The position numbers and the translations under genes are program-made. A stretch of 64,000 nucleotides of DNA from Bradyrhizobium sp. S69 (GTDB taxonomy: Bacteria > Pseudomonadota > Alphaproteobacteria > Rhizobiales > Xanthobacteraceae), in contig NZ_LMUK01000042.1 of the NCBI RefSeq assembly GCF_009766005.1, positions 1-64,000 on the forward strand, written 5' to 3'. Shown in pieces: positions 33,933-44,100 of this stretch; within the stretch, counting starts at the first letter, position 1, and each line of letters begins with the position of its first letter. The notes beneath the pieces are model-generated. The model did not search any database. It was given only the letters and a program-made list of their open reading frames with translations, and was not told where the DNA came from.

Positions 33933-35549
33933 TTACTGTTCCTGTTTGGTCGCCCAGTAGAGCAAGACCTGATTGTCGGGACGCTGGGTCAGCTTCACCT
34001 TGTTCGAGACGCCCCACGCCAGCGCCTGCTGATGCAGCGGAATATAGGCGTAATCCTTGATGGAAATCTCGAACGCCTGCTTGATCAACTGGTCGCGCTT
34101 GGCAGCGTCGGTCTCGACCAACGCCTTGTCGGTGAGCGCATCGAAATCCTTGTTGCAGTAGCCGCTCAGATTGGTGGCGCCCCGCGAGGTGTCCTGCGGG
34201 TCTTCCCGGCAACCCATGATGTCATGCATCACGTTGTGGGAGTCCTGCGAGGCGGGCTGCCAGCCGAGCATGAAGAAGGAGGTCTTGAAGCCGCCCGGCT
34301 TCAGGACCTTGGCGAAATACAGCTGCTTCGGTTGCGCCAGCAGGTCGATCTTGACGCCGATCCGCGCCAGCATGCCCACCACCGCCTCGCAGATCGCGGC
34401 GTCGTTGACGTAGCGGTCGTTGGGGCAGTCCATCGTGACCTCGAAGCCATCGGGATAGCCGGCCGCGACCATCAGCTTCTTGGCGGCTTCGGGATCGGCC
34501 TTCGGGCGGATGAAGTCCTTGGACAGCGAGAACAGCTCGGGCGCGATCATCAGCGCCGACGGCGTCGACAGCCCGCGCATTACCCGGTTCTTGATCAGGT
34601 CGACGTCGATCGCTTTGTAGAAGGCCTCGCGGACGCGGATGTCCTTGAACGGGTTCTTGCCCTTGATGTTGGAATACAACAGCTCGTCACGGAGCTGGTC
34701 CATGCCGATGAAGAGGGTGCGCAGTTCCGGCCCGGTCAGAACCTTGGCGTTGCCGCTCGCGTTGACCCGCTGGATGTCCTGGATCGGCACCGGCTCGATG
34801 ACGTCGACTTCGCCCGACAACAGCGCTGCGACGCGGGTGGATGCCGAGGCAATCGGGGTGAAGACGATCTCCTTCAGATTATGCTCGGGCTTGCGCCACC
34901 AGCCGGCATAGGGCTTGAAAACGGTCTTTACGCCGGGCTGATGGCTCTCGATGAAGAAGGGCCCGGTGCCGTTTTCGTGCAGCGAAGCGTAGCTCGGCGT
35001 GGTTGCCGACGCCGGCGTCGGCGCCACCGCGCTGTTCTCCTCGCACCATTTCTTGTCCATGATGTACCAGCCATCCCACTGCGTGATCAGGATGGGATTG
35101 GGCGAGGCCAGCATGACGTCGACCGTGTAGTCGTCGACCTTGACGAACTTGGCGCCGGCCGGAAGGACGGTGGCGAAATCCGATCCGACGGCGCGGACGC
35201 GGTCGGCCGAAAACAGCACGTCATCGGCGGTGAAGGGATCGCCGTTGTGGAACTTGACGTCGTGCCGCAGATGAAAGCGCCAGCGGGTCGGCTCGGGCGT
35301 TTCCCAGCTTTCGGCAAGCCCGGGAACGACCTTCAGCTCCTTGTCGCGGGCGACGAGGCCTTCATAGACATGCCCGTGATGGGCGATGGTCGTGGTTTCC
35401 CGGAGCGTGTAGGGATCGAGCGATTTGAGGTCGCCCTGGTTGGCGTAGCGCAGCGTCTGGGCCGATGCCGGTGCAAAAGCTGCGATCGAGGCGGTGATCG
35501 CTGCAAGCAGGATTTGACGTACCGACATTTGACGCACCGACATCTGCAT
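33933..35549 (-). CDS. ABC transporter substrate-binding protein (DppA/GsiB type)
   Basis: This is a 538-residue periplasmic binding protein of the SBP_bac_5 family. The signal peptide covers residues 1-30, ending FAPASA before QTLRYANQGD. LKSLDPYTLRETTTIAHHGHVYEGL and HDVKFHNGDPFTADDVLFS are the family's N-terminal lobe motifs. The start is the ATG preceded by GGAG five bases upstream. The signal region contains a direct duplication, MSVRQ-MSVRQ, encoded by a 15-base tandem repeat. It heads the operon with dppBCDF, ggt and the DUF1028 gene. Glutathione or gamma-glutamyl peptides are likely ligands because of the ggt gene, but this is inferred from context only. Confidence 0.9.
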   Translation of the reverse strand: MQMSVRQMSVRQILLAAITASIAAFAPASAQTLRYANQGDLKSLDPYTLRETTTIAHHGHVYEGLVARDKELKVVPGLAESWETPEPTRWRFHLRHDVKFHNGDPFTADDVLFSADRVRAVGSDFATVLPAGAKFVKVDDYTVDVMLASPNPILITQWDGWYIMDKKWCEENSAVAPTPASATTPSYASLHENGTGPFFIESHQPGVKTVFKPYAGWWRKPEHNLKEIVFTPIASASTRVAALLSGEVDVIEPVPIQDIQRVNASGNAKVLTGPELRTLFIGMDQLRDELLYSNIKGKNPFKDIRVREAFYKAIDVDLIKNRVMRGLSTPSALMIAPELFSLSKDFIRPKADPEAAKKLMVAAGYPDGFEVTMDCPNDRYVNDAAICEAVVGMLARIGVKIDLLAQPKQLYFAKVLKPGGFKTSFFMLGWQPASQDSHNVMHDIMGCREDPQDTSRGATNLSGYCNKDFDALTDKALVETDAAKRDQLIKQAFEISIKDYAYIPLHQQALAWGVSNKVKLTQRPDNQVLLYWATKQEQ

Positions 35550-35677
35550 TCGTTCTCCGTGATCGACGATGCCCGCGTTGATCCAGGAGCCATCGCCGTT
35601 CCATGTTGCCAGAGTTTGGCCGCCGCGCAAGCGTGATTCCGCCGCCGTAAAGCGGTTTGCGCCGCGATGCCGCTATC

Positions 35678-35722
35678 ACTAGGGCGGGATGACTCATCTT
35701 CGAATCGTCATCCCGCCCTAGT
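35678..35722. repeat. Long hairpin in the dppA-dadA divergent region
   Basis: A perfect 16-base-pair inverted repeat: ACTAGGGCGGGATGAC at 35678-35693 and its complement at 35707-35722, with a 13-base loop. It lies upstream of both divergent genes. It is followed by GTTTATTG, so it could stop antisense read-through toward dadA. It may also be another repeat element. Confidence 0.6.
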
Positions 35723-35731
35723 TTATTGTTT

Positions 35732-35780
35732 GAGCATGACCTTATCGGAAAACCGGTTTCCACTTTTCCGGGTCATGCTC
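35732..35780. repeat. Rhizobial palindromic repeat family E
   Basis: Arms GAGCATGACC and GGTCATGCTC enclose GGAAAACCGGTTTCC. I recognise this as a common small palindromic element in Bradyrhizobium and related genomes. One copy is seen in the window. Confidence 0.65.
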
Positions 35781-35837
35781 TAGCTTCACATCAAGCAAAG
35801 ATAATGGATGCGTTACATTCAACTTTCGGAGTGCGGG

Positions 35838-37091
35838 ATGGCGGAACTGAAGGCCGATCTCGTGGTGCTGGGCGCGGGTATGGTCGGCGTCGGCGCCGCG
35901 CTGCATCTGCAGCAGCGGGGACGCGACGTGATGCTGGTCGACCGGCATGAACTCGCGGGCGAGGAAACCAGCTATGGCAATGCCGGGATGATCGAATGCG
36001 CCTCGGTTTTCCCCTACATGTTTCCGCGGGATTTCGGACAATTGCTGCGATACGCGCTGAACCAGGCACCGCAAGCGCATTATCGGCTGTCCGATGTGCC
36101 GGCCTTTCTGCCTTGGCTGGCGCGCTACTTCCTCGCTTCTTCGCCGGAGCGGGCGCTGCGCAGCGCAATGGCCGAATTGCCCCTGATCCGGCGCAGCCTG
36201 ATCGAACATGAGGCGTTGATCGCGGAGGCCGGCGTGCCGGAATTGTTGCGACGAACCGGCTGGATCAAGCTGTTTCGCTCCGAAGCGACGCTTGTCGGAG
36301 CGGTCGGCGATCTCGATCGGGCGAGGCCCTATGGCGTCGAAGGCGAGGTGCTCGATGCCAGGGCGATCGCGGAGCGGGAGCCCAATCTGACCGGGGAATT
36401 CGCCGGCGCGGTTTACTTTCCGGCGCCCGGCTTCATTCCCGATCCCGGGGGATTGGCCAAGGCCTATGCGTCGCTGTTCCAGCGCAAGGGCGGCCGCTGT
36501 GCCGTGGGCGACGCGCGAACCCTGGAACAATCCGGCGGCAAATGGCGCGTCGGCGTCACGGCAGGCACGGTGGTCGCGCGCGACATCGTGGTCGCGTTGG
36601 GGCCGTGGTCCGATCTGGTGTTTCGTCCGCTGGGATATTCCCTGCCGCTCGGCATCAAGCGCGGCTATCATTTGCATCTGGCGCCGGGCGGCAACGCCGT
36701 GCTGCATCATCCGGTGCTCGATTCGGACAATGGGTATCTGCTGGCGCCGATGAATAGAGGCATCCGCCTCACCACCGGCGTGGAGTTTGCCCGCCGCGAT
36801 GCGCCGCCGACGCCGCTTCAGGTCGATCGCGCGCTCCCCCGGGCGCGGACGTTGTTTCCGCTCGGTGATGCCGTCGATGCCAAGCCGTGGATGGGAGCCC
36901 GGCCGTGTATGCCCGACATGATTCCGGTGATCGGCAAGGCGCCCCGCCACGCCGGTCTCTGGTTCGATTTCGGCCACCAGCACCACGGCCTGACGCTCGG
37001 CCCCGCCACCGGCCGCTTGCTGGCGGAAATGATGACCGGCGAGGCGCCGTTCACCGATCCCAAGCCCTATGCCGCCGAGCGCTTTGGTTGA
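35838..37091 (+). CDS. FAD-dependent amino-acid dehydrogenase (DadA/DAO family)
   Basis: This is a 417-residue flavoprotein. The FAD motif GAGMVG is at 12-17, with Asp35 ending the second strand, and GEETSYGNAGMIE at 41-53 is the DadA pattern. The C-terminal FGHQHHGLTLGPATGRL is typical of D-amino-acid dehydrogenases, which pass electrons to the respiratory chain. PWMGARPCMPDMIPVIG is another conserved block. The start MAELKAD is preferred over an ATG ten codons upstream because a GGAG lies ten bases before it. It is divergent from the peptide-transport operon and may use D-amino acids released from imported peptides; other cyclic or secondary amino acids are possible. Confidence 0.83.
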   Translation: MAELKADLVVLGAGMVGVGAALHLQQRGRDVMLVDRHELAGEETSYGNAGMIECASVFPYMFPRDFGQLLRYALNQAPQAHYRLSDVPAFLPWLARYFLASSPERALRSAMAELPLIRRSLIEHEALIAEAGVPELLRRTGWIKLFRSEATLVGAVGDLDRARPYGVEGEVLDARAIAEREPNLTGEFAGAVYFPAPGFIPDPGGLAKAYASLFQRKGGRCAVGDARTLEQSGGKWRVGVTAGTVVARDIVVALGPWSDLVFRPLGYSLPLGIKRGYHLHLAPGGNAVLHHPVLDSDNGYLLAPMNRGIRLTTGVEFARRDAPPTPLQVDRALPRARTLFPLGDAVDAKPWMGARPCMPDMIPVIGKAPRHAGLWFDFGHQHHGLTLGPATGRLLAEMMTGEAPFTDPKPYAAERFG

Positions 37092-37236
37092 GCAACCTTG
37101 CAGATCGCAGGCCCAGGGTGCAGCTTGCGCAGGCGAGGCCGCTTGCGTCGTGCGGCCGGTCGTGGCGATACTGACAGGGGCGTTCGAACGGCGGCCCAAA
37201 AGGCCAGCCAAAGAAGATCAGGCAGGAGCGGCGGAC

Positions 37237-37494
37237 ATGAAGGTAAACATCGAGATCGATTGCACGCCGCTGGAGGCCCGGCAATTTATCGGACTTCCCG
37301 ACGTCCAGCCGATGCAAACGGCGGTGATGGAAAGACTGCAAAACCAGATGCTGAGCAATATCGAAAAGGTCTCGCCGGAAGCGCTGATGCAGAGCTGGTT
37401 CACCTTCGATCCCAAGCTCGCCGAGCGTTTCCAGGATATGTTCGTGACGATGGCGGGCCTTGGTGGCACACGCCCCAGCGACAAGAAAAAATGA
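37237..37494 (+). CDS. Small conserved protein (DUF6489-like)
   Basis: This 85-residue protein has the sequence pattern of a small family I associate with DUF6489. It begins MKVNIEIDCTPLEARQFIGLPDVQPMQ and contains an amphipathic segment QNQMLSNIEKVSPEALMQSWF, then FDPKLAERFQDMF, with a lysine-rich tail. A CAGGAG ribosome site lies upstream. The stop overlaps the start of the alpha/beta hydrolase gene (ATGATG), so the two are co-translated. The F-D-P-K/F-Q-D-M-F wording resembles short PHA-synthase-associated or phasin-like proteins, so a link to lipid granules is conceivable but not shown. Confidence 0.75.
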   Translation: MKVNIEIDCTPLEARQFIGLPDVQPMQTAVMERLQNQMLSNIEKVSPEALMQSWFTFDPKLAERFQDMFVTMAGLGGTRPSDKKK

Positions 37495-38309
37495 TGTCAT
37501 CCCAGGAACGCGAACCGCGCGAATCCAACGAGCTTCATCCGCCAAAACTTCGTGCGCCAGGTCTCGGCCTGCTACTGGCCGAAATGAGGGGGGTGTTCGA
37601 ATTCAACGCCAGCGTTTTGCTGTCGCCGCTGTTGATGCGCGCCCCGCGCGGCGACGGTCATCCGGTGTTGGTCCTGCCCGGATTCCTCGCCAGCGATCTG
37701 TCGACCGCGCCGCTGCGACGATATCTGCGCGAACTCGGCTACGACACCCACGGCTGGCAGATGGGCCGCAACACCGGCGGCCTGGCGCGGATGCGGGCGG
37801 CGCTATCGGATCGGCTGGCCGCGATCCACGCTGCCACCGGCCGCAAGGTCAGTCTGGTCGGATGGAGTCTCGGTGGCGTCTATGCGCGCGATCTGGCGTT
37901 GCAGGTCCCGGACATGGTGCGGTCTGTCGTGACCTTGGGAAGCCCGTTTGCGGGCGATGTGCGGGCGACCAATGCGCGCCGGCTCTACGAGGCGCTGTCG
38001 GGCGAAGTCGTGGGAGATGATCCGCAACTGCGTGAGGCGATCGCGGGCGACCTGCCGGTACCGGCGACGTCGATCTATTCGCGCACCGACGGCATCGTCA
38101 ACTGGAGGACTTGCCTGCTTCGGCCCTCGGCAACGGCTGAAAACATCGAGGTGCATCTGGCGAGCCACACCGGCCTCGGCGTCAATGCCGCCGCTCTATG
38201 GGCAGTCGCGGACCGTCTGGCCCAAGCCGAAGGTCAATTCAGCCAATTTGAACGATCGGGGCCGTTTGCCATTGCATATGGGGCTCCGGAAAAGGCACAA
38301 TCGAGCTAA
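37491..38309 (+). CDS. Alpha/beta hydrolase (paralogue of 50773-51543)
   Basis: This is a 272-residue cytoplasmic hydrolase. The nucleophile elbow GWSLGG has Ser126. LVLPGFLASDLST at 60-72 forms the oxyanion strand, and SRTDGIVNW carries a likely acid. The closing histidine is probably in ASHTGLGVN. The same blocks recur in the hydrolase at 50773-51543, so the two are paralogues. It overlaps the small upstream gene by four bases and precedes the wax ester synthase gene by 80 bases. An esterase or lipase-like role in storage-lipid turnover is inferred from this position. Confidence 0.8.
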   Translation: MMSSQEREPRESNELHPPKLRAPGLGLLLAEMRGVFEFNASVLLSPLLMRAPRGDGHPVLVLPGFLASDLSTAPLRRYLRELGYDTHGWQMGRNTGGLARMRAALSDRLAAIHAATGRKVSLVGWSLGGVYARDLALQVPDMVRSVVTLGSPFAGDVRATNARRLYEALSGEVVGDDPQLREAIAGDLPVPATSIYSRTDGIVNWRTCLLRPSATAENIEVHLASHTGLGVNAAALWAVADRLAQAEGQFSQFERSGPFAIAYGAPEKAQSS

Positions 38310-38389
38310 AGGCACAATCGAGCTAAAGACCTGCCACCTAAATGCGAGAGCGTCGAAAAGGCGCCGTGCAATCTCTTCGGGAGGGAATC

Positions 38390-39934
38390 ATGAGTGACGC
38401 CAAGAAGCTGTCCTCGATGGATGCGTCGTTTCTGTATCTGGAAACGCCGGAAATGCCGATGCATGTCGGGAGCATGGCGATCTTCCGCTTGCCCGAGAAT
38501 TACAACGGGAGCTTCTTCGAGGACTTCAAGGCGATGATCGCGTCGCGGCTGCACATCGCGCCGATCCTTAAAGCACGCCTGGAAAAAGCCCCGCTCGACA
38601 TCGACCATCCCTCCTGGGTCGAGGACGATCAGTTCGATATCGACCGCCATATCTTCCGCGGCAGCCTTCCGGCGCCGTACGACCGCGCGACGCTGGAGCG
38701 CATCGTCGGCTGGATGCATGCCAAGCTGCTCAATCGGGCCCGGCCGTTGTGGGAGTTCTATGTCTTCGAAGGCATGAAGGACAACGAGATCGGTCTTTAT
38801 TCCAAGATGCATCACGCCTGCATCGACGGCGGCGCAGGTGCTGCCCTCACCAACATGATCTACGACGTGACGCCGGTGCCCCGCGAGATCGAGAAGCCGT
38901 CGGTGCAAAAAGTCGCGCAGGAGCCGCGCGACATCGCCGCCAATTTCATCGATTCCTATCAGCAGCTCTGGCGCCAGCCGTTCGACGCCTCGGCCGCCGC
39001 CAAGGGCATCGAGCTGCCGCGCTCGGGCAAAAGCGATATCGGCTCGATCCTGTTCGACAATGCGATGTACCAGATCGAATCCGCGGTCAAATTCGCCGGC
39101 AACGTTCCGACCATCCTCAAGAGCGTCTCCGAGGTGGTCGGCAAGATTTCCGATCCCAAATCGCGCGACAGCCTCGCCAGCATGATGTCGCCGCCGACCA
39201 TCCTGAACAAATCGATTTCGTCGGAACGCAGTTTTGCCGGCTCCTCGATCTCGCTGTCGGAGGCGAAGGCGCTGGCCAAGCAGGCCGGCGGCAAGCTCAA
39301 CGACGTGGTATTGGCGATCTCCTCCGGGGTGGTCCGGCGCTATCTCCTGGAGCGCGGCGCGCTGCCGTCGAAATCGCTGACGGCGGCGGTGCCGATCTCG
39401 TTGCGCGAAGAAGGCAACACCGACGCCAACAATCAGGTGTTCGGCATGATCTGCTCGATCGCCACCAACATCGAAGACCCCAAGGCGCGGCTGGAAGCGA
39501 TCATCGCGCAATCCACCAAATCCAAGGAGATGTCGCATCCGCTGCGGGCGCTGATGCCGCAGGTCTCCAACATCTCGCTGCTCGGCACGCCGATCCTGGT
39601 CCAGATCATGGCGCTGCTGTACAGCCGGTCGAACCTGTCCGACGTGCTGCCGCCGAGCGCGAACATCACGGTCTCCAACGTGCCGGGTCCGCGCCAGACC
39701 CTGTATGCGGCGGGCGCCGAACTGCTGCACATCTTTCCGGTTTCGATCTCGACCCATGGCCTGGCGCTGAACATCACGGTGCAGAGCTATCGCGATCAAC
39801 TGGATTTCGGCTTCATCGCCGGCGCCAACATCATTCCCCATGTCCAGGAGCTCTGCGACATGCTGCCGGGGGAATTCGCCGCGCTGCAGGCCGCCTTTGC
39901 GCCGCCGGCCGATCTGAAAAGCGCGGCCAGCTAA
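38390..39934 (+). CDS. Wax ester synthase/diacylglycerol acyltransferase (WS/DGAT)
   Basis: This is a 514-residue acyltransferase that joins acyl-CoA to a fatty alcohol or diacylglycerol. The active-site HHxxxDG motif is HHACIDG at 141-147. LSSMDASFLYLETPEMPMHVGS at the N-terminus and VSNVPGPRQTLYAAGAEL near the C-terminus are the conserved PLW/NVPGP-type regions. The start has GGGAGGG in front. The length is in the normal range for bacterial enzymes. It sits between two hydrolases. With the PHA genes 6 kb away it marks this part of the window as a neutral-lipid and storage region. Confidence 0.9.
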   Translation: MSDAKKLSSMDASFLYLETPEMPMHVGSMAIFRLPENYNGSFFEDFKAMIASRLHIAPILKARLEKAPLDIDHPSWVEDDQFDIDRHIFRGSLPAPYDRATLERIVGWMHAKLLNRARPLWEFYVFEGMKDNEIGLYSKMHHACIDGGAGAALTNMIYDVTPVPREIEKPSVQKVAQEPRDIAANFIDSYQQLWRQPFDASAAAKGIELPRSGKSDIGSILFDNAMYQIESAVKFAGNVPTILKSVSEVVGKISDPKSRDSLASMMSPPTILNKSISSERSFAGSSISLSEAKALAKQAGGKLNDVVLAISSGVVRRYLLERGALPSKSLTAAVPISLREEGNTDANNQVFGMICSIATNIEDPKARLEAIIAQSTKSKEMSHPLRALMPQVSNISLLGTPILVQIMALLYSRSNLSDVLPPSANITVSNVPGPRQTLYAAGAELLHIFPVSISTHGLALNITVQSYRDQLDFGFIAGANIIPHVQELCDMLPGEFAALQAAFAPPADLKSAAS

Positions 39935-39947
39935 CAGGAACCGATAC

Positions 39948-40943
39948 ATGATCGAGATGCCGCCGCTGCAATTCGCCCAGACCAACGGCATTCGCATGGG
40001 CTATTACGACGCCGGCCCGAAAACCGACGCGCCGCCGCTGATCCTCTGCCACGGCTGGCCGGAGATGGCGTTTTCCTGGCGTCACCAGCTCTGGGCACTG
40101 GCCGCAGCCGGCATAAGGGTGATCGCGCCGGACCAGCGCGGCTATGGCGCGACCGACCGGCCCGAACCGGTCGAGGCCTACGACATGGAGCATCTGACCG
40201 GCGATCTGGTCGGCCTGATGGATCACCTTGGAATCGACAAGGCGATTTTCGTCGGCCATGACTGGGGCGGCTTTGTCGTCTGGCAAATGCCGCTGCGCCA
40301 TCCGCATCGCGTCGCCGGTGTCGTGGGCGTCAACACGCCGCATTGGGGCCGCAGCCCGGCCGATCCGATCGAACTGTTTCGCAAGCGGTTTGGCGACAGC
40401 ATGTATATCGTTCAATTCCAGGATCCGGCCCGCGAGCCGGACCGCATCTTCGGCAGCCGGGTCGAGCAAACCTTTGACGCCTTCATGCGCAAGCCGCTGC
40501 CACGCAAGGAAGAGCCTTCCAGCGGACCGCCGGTGGCCGGCGTCGGGGCTGCGCCGACCACCAACCTGGCATTCCCGCAGATGATCGCGGCCTACGATGC
40601 CAGGCATGATCCGCGGACGCCGATCCTGTCGCCGGAGGAGAAGAAGGTCTTCGTCGATACCTTCACCAGGACCGGCTTCACCGGCGGCATCAACTGGTAC
40701 CGCAATTTTTCACGCAACTGGCAGCGCTCCGCCGACATCGATCATATGGTGAAAGTGCCGTCGCTGATGATCATGGCCGAGAACGACGCCGTGCTGCCGC
40801 CGTCGGCGGCCGACGGCATGGAGAAGCTGGTTCCCGACCTCGAGAAATACCTGGTGAAGGACAGCGGCCATTGGACGCAGCAGGAAAAGCCGGAAGAAGT
40901 CAGCAACAAGCTGATCGAGTGGCGTAGGAAGCGGTTCGGGTGA
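39948..40943 (+). CDS. Alpha/beta hydrolase, epoxide hydrolase type
   Basis: This is a 331-residue enzyme. The oxyanion motif HGWPE is at 35-39, the nucleophile elbow GHDWGG has Asp105, lid tyrosine candidates include the Tyr of INWYRNF, and the catalytic His is in DSGHWTQQEKP. An Asp nucleophile with HGWPE is the soluble epoxide hydrolase pattern; haloalkane dehalogenase is less likely. It starts 14 bases after the WS/DGAT stop, so co-transcription is likely. The next gene encodes a CYP102A P450, which could form epoxides from unsaturated fatty acids, so the two may act in sequence. Confidence 0.87.
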   Translation: MIEMPPLQFAQTNGIRMGYYDAGPKTDAPPLILCHGWPEMAFSWRHQLWALAAAGIRVIAPDQRGYGATDRPEPVEAYDMEHLTGDLVGLMDHLGIDKAIFVGHDWGGFVVWQMPLRHPHRVAGVVGVNTPHWGRSPADPIELFRKRFGDSMYIVQFQDPAREPDRIFGSRVEQTFDAFMRKPLPRKEEPSSGPPVAGVGAAPTTNLAFPQMIAAYDARHDPRTPILSPEEKKVFVDTFTRTGFTGGINWYRNFSRNWQRSADIDHMVKVPSLMIMAENDAVLPPSAADGMEKLVPDLEKYLVKDSGHWTQQEKPEEVSNKLIEWRRKRFG

Positions 40944-40975
40944 GGGCGTCCAGAGATAATTGATCCTCAAGGGAG

Positions 40976-41090
40976 CGTCATCCTGAGGTGCGAGCCGTCT
41001 TCGGCGAGCCTCGAAGGATGAGCAAGGAAACGAAGGTGCTTGCGGCCATCCTTCGAGACGCCCGCAAGCGGCGGGCTCCTCAGGATGACG
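40976..41090. repeat. Palindromic repeat family C copy
   Basis: CGTCATCCTGAGG at the left and CCTCAGGATGACG at the right, with paired CTCGAAGGATG and CATCCTTCGAG arms inside. It ends 28 bases before the CYP102A start. Confidence 0.85.
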
Positions 41091-41117
41091 ACGGCGCAGC
41101 AGGAGATACTTTCGCAT

Positions 41118-44100
41118 ATGGCGTCCAGCAACAGACTGAGCCCGATACCGCAACCGCCGACCAAACCTGTGGTCGGCAATATGCTGTCGCTGGATTCGAG
41201 CGCGCCGGTACAGAATTTGGCGCGGCTCGCCAAGGAGCTCGGGCCGATCTTCTGGCTCGACATGATGGGCGCGCCGATAGTCATCGTGTCCGGTCACGAC
41301 CTCGTCGAAGAGCTCAGCGACGAAAAGCGCTTCGACAAGGCGGTACGCGGCGCGCTCCGCCGCGTCCGCGCCGTCGGTGGCGACGGCCTGTTCACGGCCG
41401 ATACGACTGAGCCGAACTGGGGCAAGGCGCACAATATCCTGATGCAACCGTTCGGCAATCGGGCGATGCAATCCTATCATCCGAGCATGGTCGATATCGC
41501 CGAGCAACTGGTGAAGAAGTGGGAGCGGCTCAACGGCGACGAGGAGATCGACGTCGTCCACGACATGACGGCCCTGACGCTCGACACCATCGGCCTCTGT
41601 GGTTTCGACTACCGCTTCAATTCGTTCTATCGGCGCGACTATCATCCGTTCGTGGCGTCGCTGGTGCGATCGCTCGAGACCATCATGATGATCCGCGGTC
41701 TTCCGATGGAGAATCTGTGGATGAGAAAACGCCGGCGCGATCTTGCCGGCGACGTCGCCTTCATGAACAAGATGGTCGACGAGATCGTCGCCGAACGGCG
41801 CAAGAACGCCGAAGCCGCCGCCGACAAGAAAGACATGCTCGGCGCCATGATGACCGGCGTCGACCGCTCGAGCGGCGAGCAGCTCGACGACGTCAACATC
41901 CGCTACCAGATCAACACCTTCCTGATCGCGGGGCACGAAACCACCAGCGGTCTGTTGTCCTGCGCGATCTATGCACTGCTCAAGCACCCGGACGTACTGA
42001 AGAAAGCCTATGAGGAAGTCGACCGCGTGCTCGGGCCCGATATCGAGGTCAGGCCGACCTATCAGCAGGTCACCCAGCTCACCTACGTCACGCAGATCCT
42101 GAAAGAAGCGCTGCGGCTGTGGCCGCCGGCGCCGGCCTATGGCATCACGCCGCTCAGCGATGAGACCATCGGCGGCAAATACAAGCTCAAGAAGAACACG
42201 TTCATCACCGTGCTGGTGCTGGCGCTGCACCGGGACCCGAGCGTGTGGGGACCCAACCCTGATGCGTTCGACCCGGAGAATTTCAGCCGCGAAGCGGAGG
42301 CGGCGCGTCCGCTCAATGCCTGGAAGCCGTTCGGCAACGGCCAGCGCGCGTGCATCGGGCGCGGTTTTGCGATGCACGAGGCGGCGTTGGCGATCGGCAT
42401 GATCCTGCAACGCTTCAAGCTGATCGACGTCAATCGCTACCAGATGGTGCTGAAGGAAACGCTGACCATCAAGCCGGACGGCTTCAAGATCAAGGTGCGC
42501 CCGCGGGCCGAAGCGGATCGCGGCGCCTATGCCGGCCGGGCCGCTTCCGTAGCGGCAACGTCTGCTGCCGCGGCGCCGCGCAGCCAGGCGCGCCCGGGAC
42601 ACAACACGCCGCTGCTGGTGCTGTACGGCTCAAACCTTGGCACCGCGGAGGAGCTTGCGACCCGCGTTGCCGATCTCGCCGAGGTCAATGGCTTTTCGAC
42701 CAGGCTGGCGCCGCTCGATGATTTTGTCGGCAAGCTGCCGGAGCAGGGCGGCGTGCTGATTTTCTGCGCCTCCTACAATGGCGTGCCGCCCGATAACGCG
42801 ACGCGATTTCATCAATGGCTCGGCGGCGACCTGCCGAAGGACGCCTTCGCCAAACTGCGTTACGCGGTGTTCGGCTGCGGCAACAGCGACTGGGCCGCGA
42901 CCTATCAGTCGGTGCCGCGTTTCATCGACGAGCAGTTGGCGGCGCATGGTGCGCGCAGCCTGTATGCGCGCGGCGAGGGCGATGCCCGCAGCGATCTCGA
43001 CGGCCAGTTCGAGAGCTGGTTTGCCGCCGCGGCTCCGGCCGCGATGAAGGAACTCGGCGTCGACACCACCCTCAGCCGCAGCGCCGACGATGCGCCGCTC
43101 TACACCGTCGAGCCGGTAGCGCCGTCGGCGATCAACACCATCGTCACCCAGGGCGGCGTCGCGCCGATGAAGGTGATGGCGAATTCCGAACTGCAAAACA
43201 AGATCGGCGCCAACGCTTCCGAGCGATCGACCCGCCATATCGAGGTGCATCTGCCCAATGGTGCGACCTATCGCGTCGGCGATCACCTCAGCGTCGTGCC
43301 GCGCAACGATCCGGCGCTGGTCGATTCCGTCGCGCGCCGCTTCGGCTTCCTGCCGGCCGACCAGATCCGCTTGCAGGTCGCGGAAGGCCGCCGCGCGCAA
43401 CTGCCGACCGGCGATACGGTCTCGGTCGGGCGTCTGCTGACCGAGTTCGTCGAGCTGCAGCAAGTCGCGACCCGCAAGCAGATCCAGATCATGTCGGAAC
43501 ACACGCGCTGTCCGATGACCAAGCCGAAGCTGCTGGCGTTTGTCGGCGACGATGCGGCCTCCGCCGAGCGCTACCGCGGCGAAGTTCTGGCTATGCGCAA
43601 ATCGGTGTTCGACCTGCTGGAGGAGCATCCGGCGTGCGAATTGCCGTTCCACGCGTTTCTCGAAATGCTGTCATTGCTGGCGCCGCGCTATTACTCGATC
43701 TCGTCGTCGCCATCGGGCGAGGCCGGCAGATGCAGCATCACGGTCGCGGTGGTCGCGGCGCCCGCGAGTTCGGGGCGCGGCGTCTATCGGGGGGTCTGCT
43801 CGAATTATCTCGCGGGCCGCCGCGCCGGCGATACCGTGCATGCGACCGTGCGCGAAACCAAGGCCGGCTTCCGGCTGCCGGAGGATGCGGCGGTGCCGAT
43901 CATCATGATCGGCCCCGGAACCGGGCTGGCGCCGTTTCGCGGCTTTTTGCAGGAGCGCGCCGCGCGAAAGGCCGCAGCCGCGAGCCTCGGTCCGGCGATG
44001 CTGTTCTTCGGTTGCCGTCATCCGGACCAGGATTATCTCTACGCCGACGAACTGAAAGCCTTCGCGGCCGATGGCATCACCGAACTGCACACCGCGTTTT

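Noticed and set aside
31822-34212. Single large reading frame from dppC through the dppB region
   Set aside because: Only the last 324 codons (from ATG 32796) match a protein family. The upstream part lies out of frame over dppB.
35678-35722. Hairpin as terminator of dppA or dadA
   Set aside because: It is upstream of both divergent genes, so it cannot be the normal terminator of either. It is listed as a hairpin or repeat instead.
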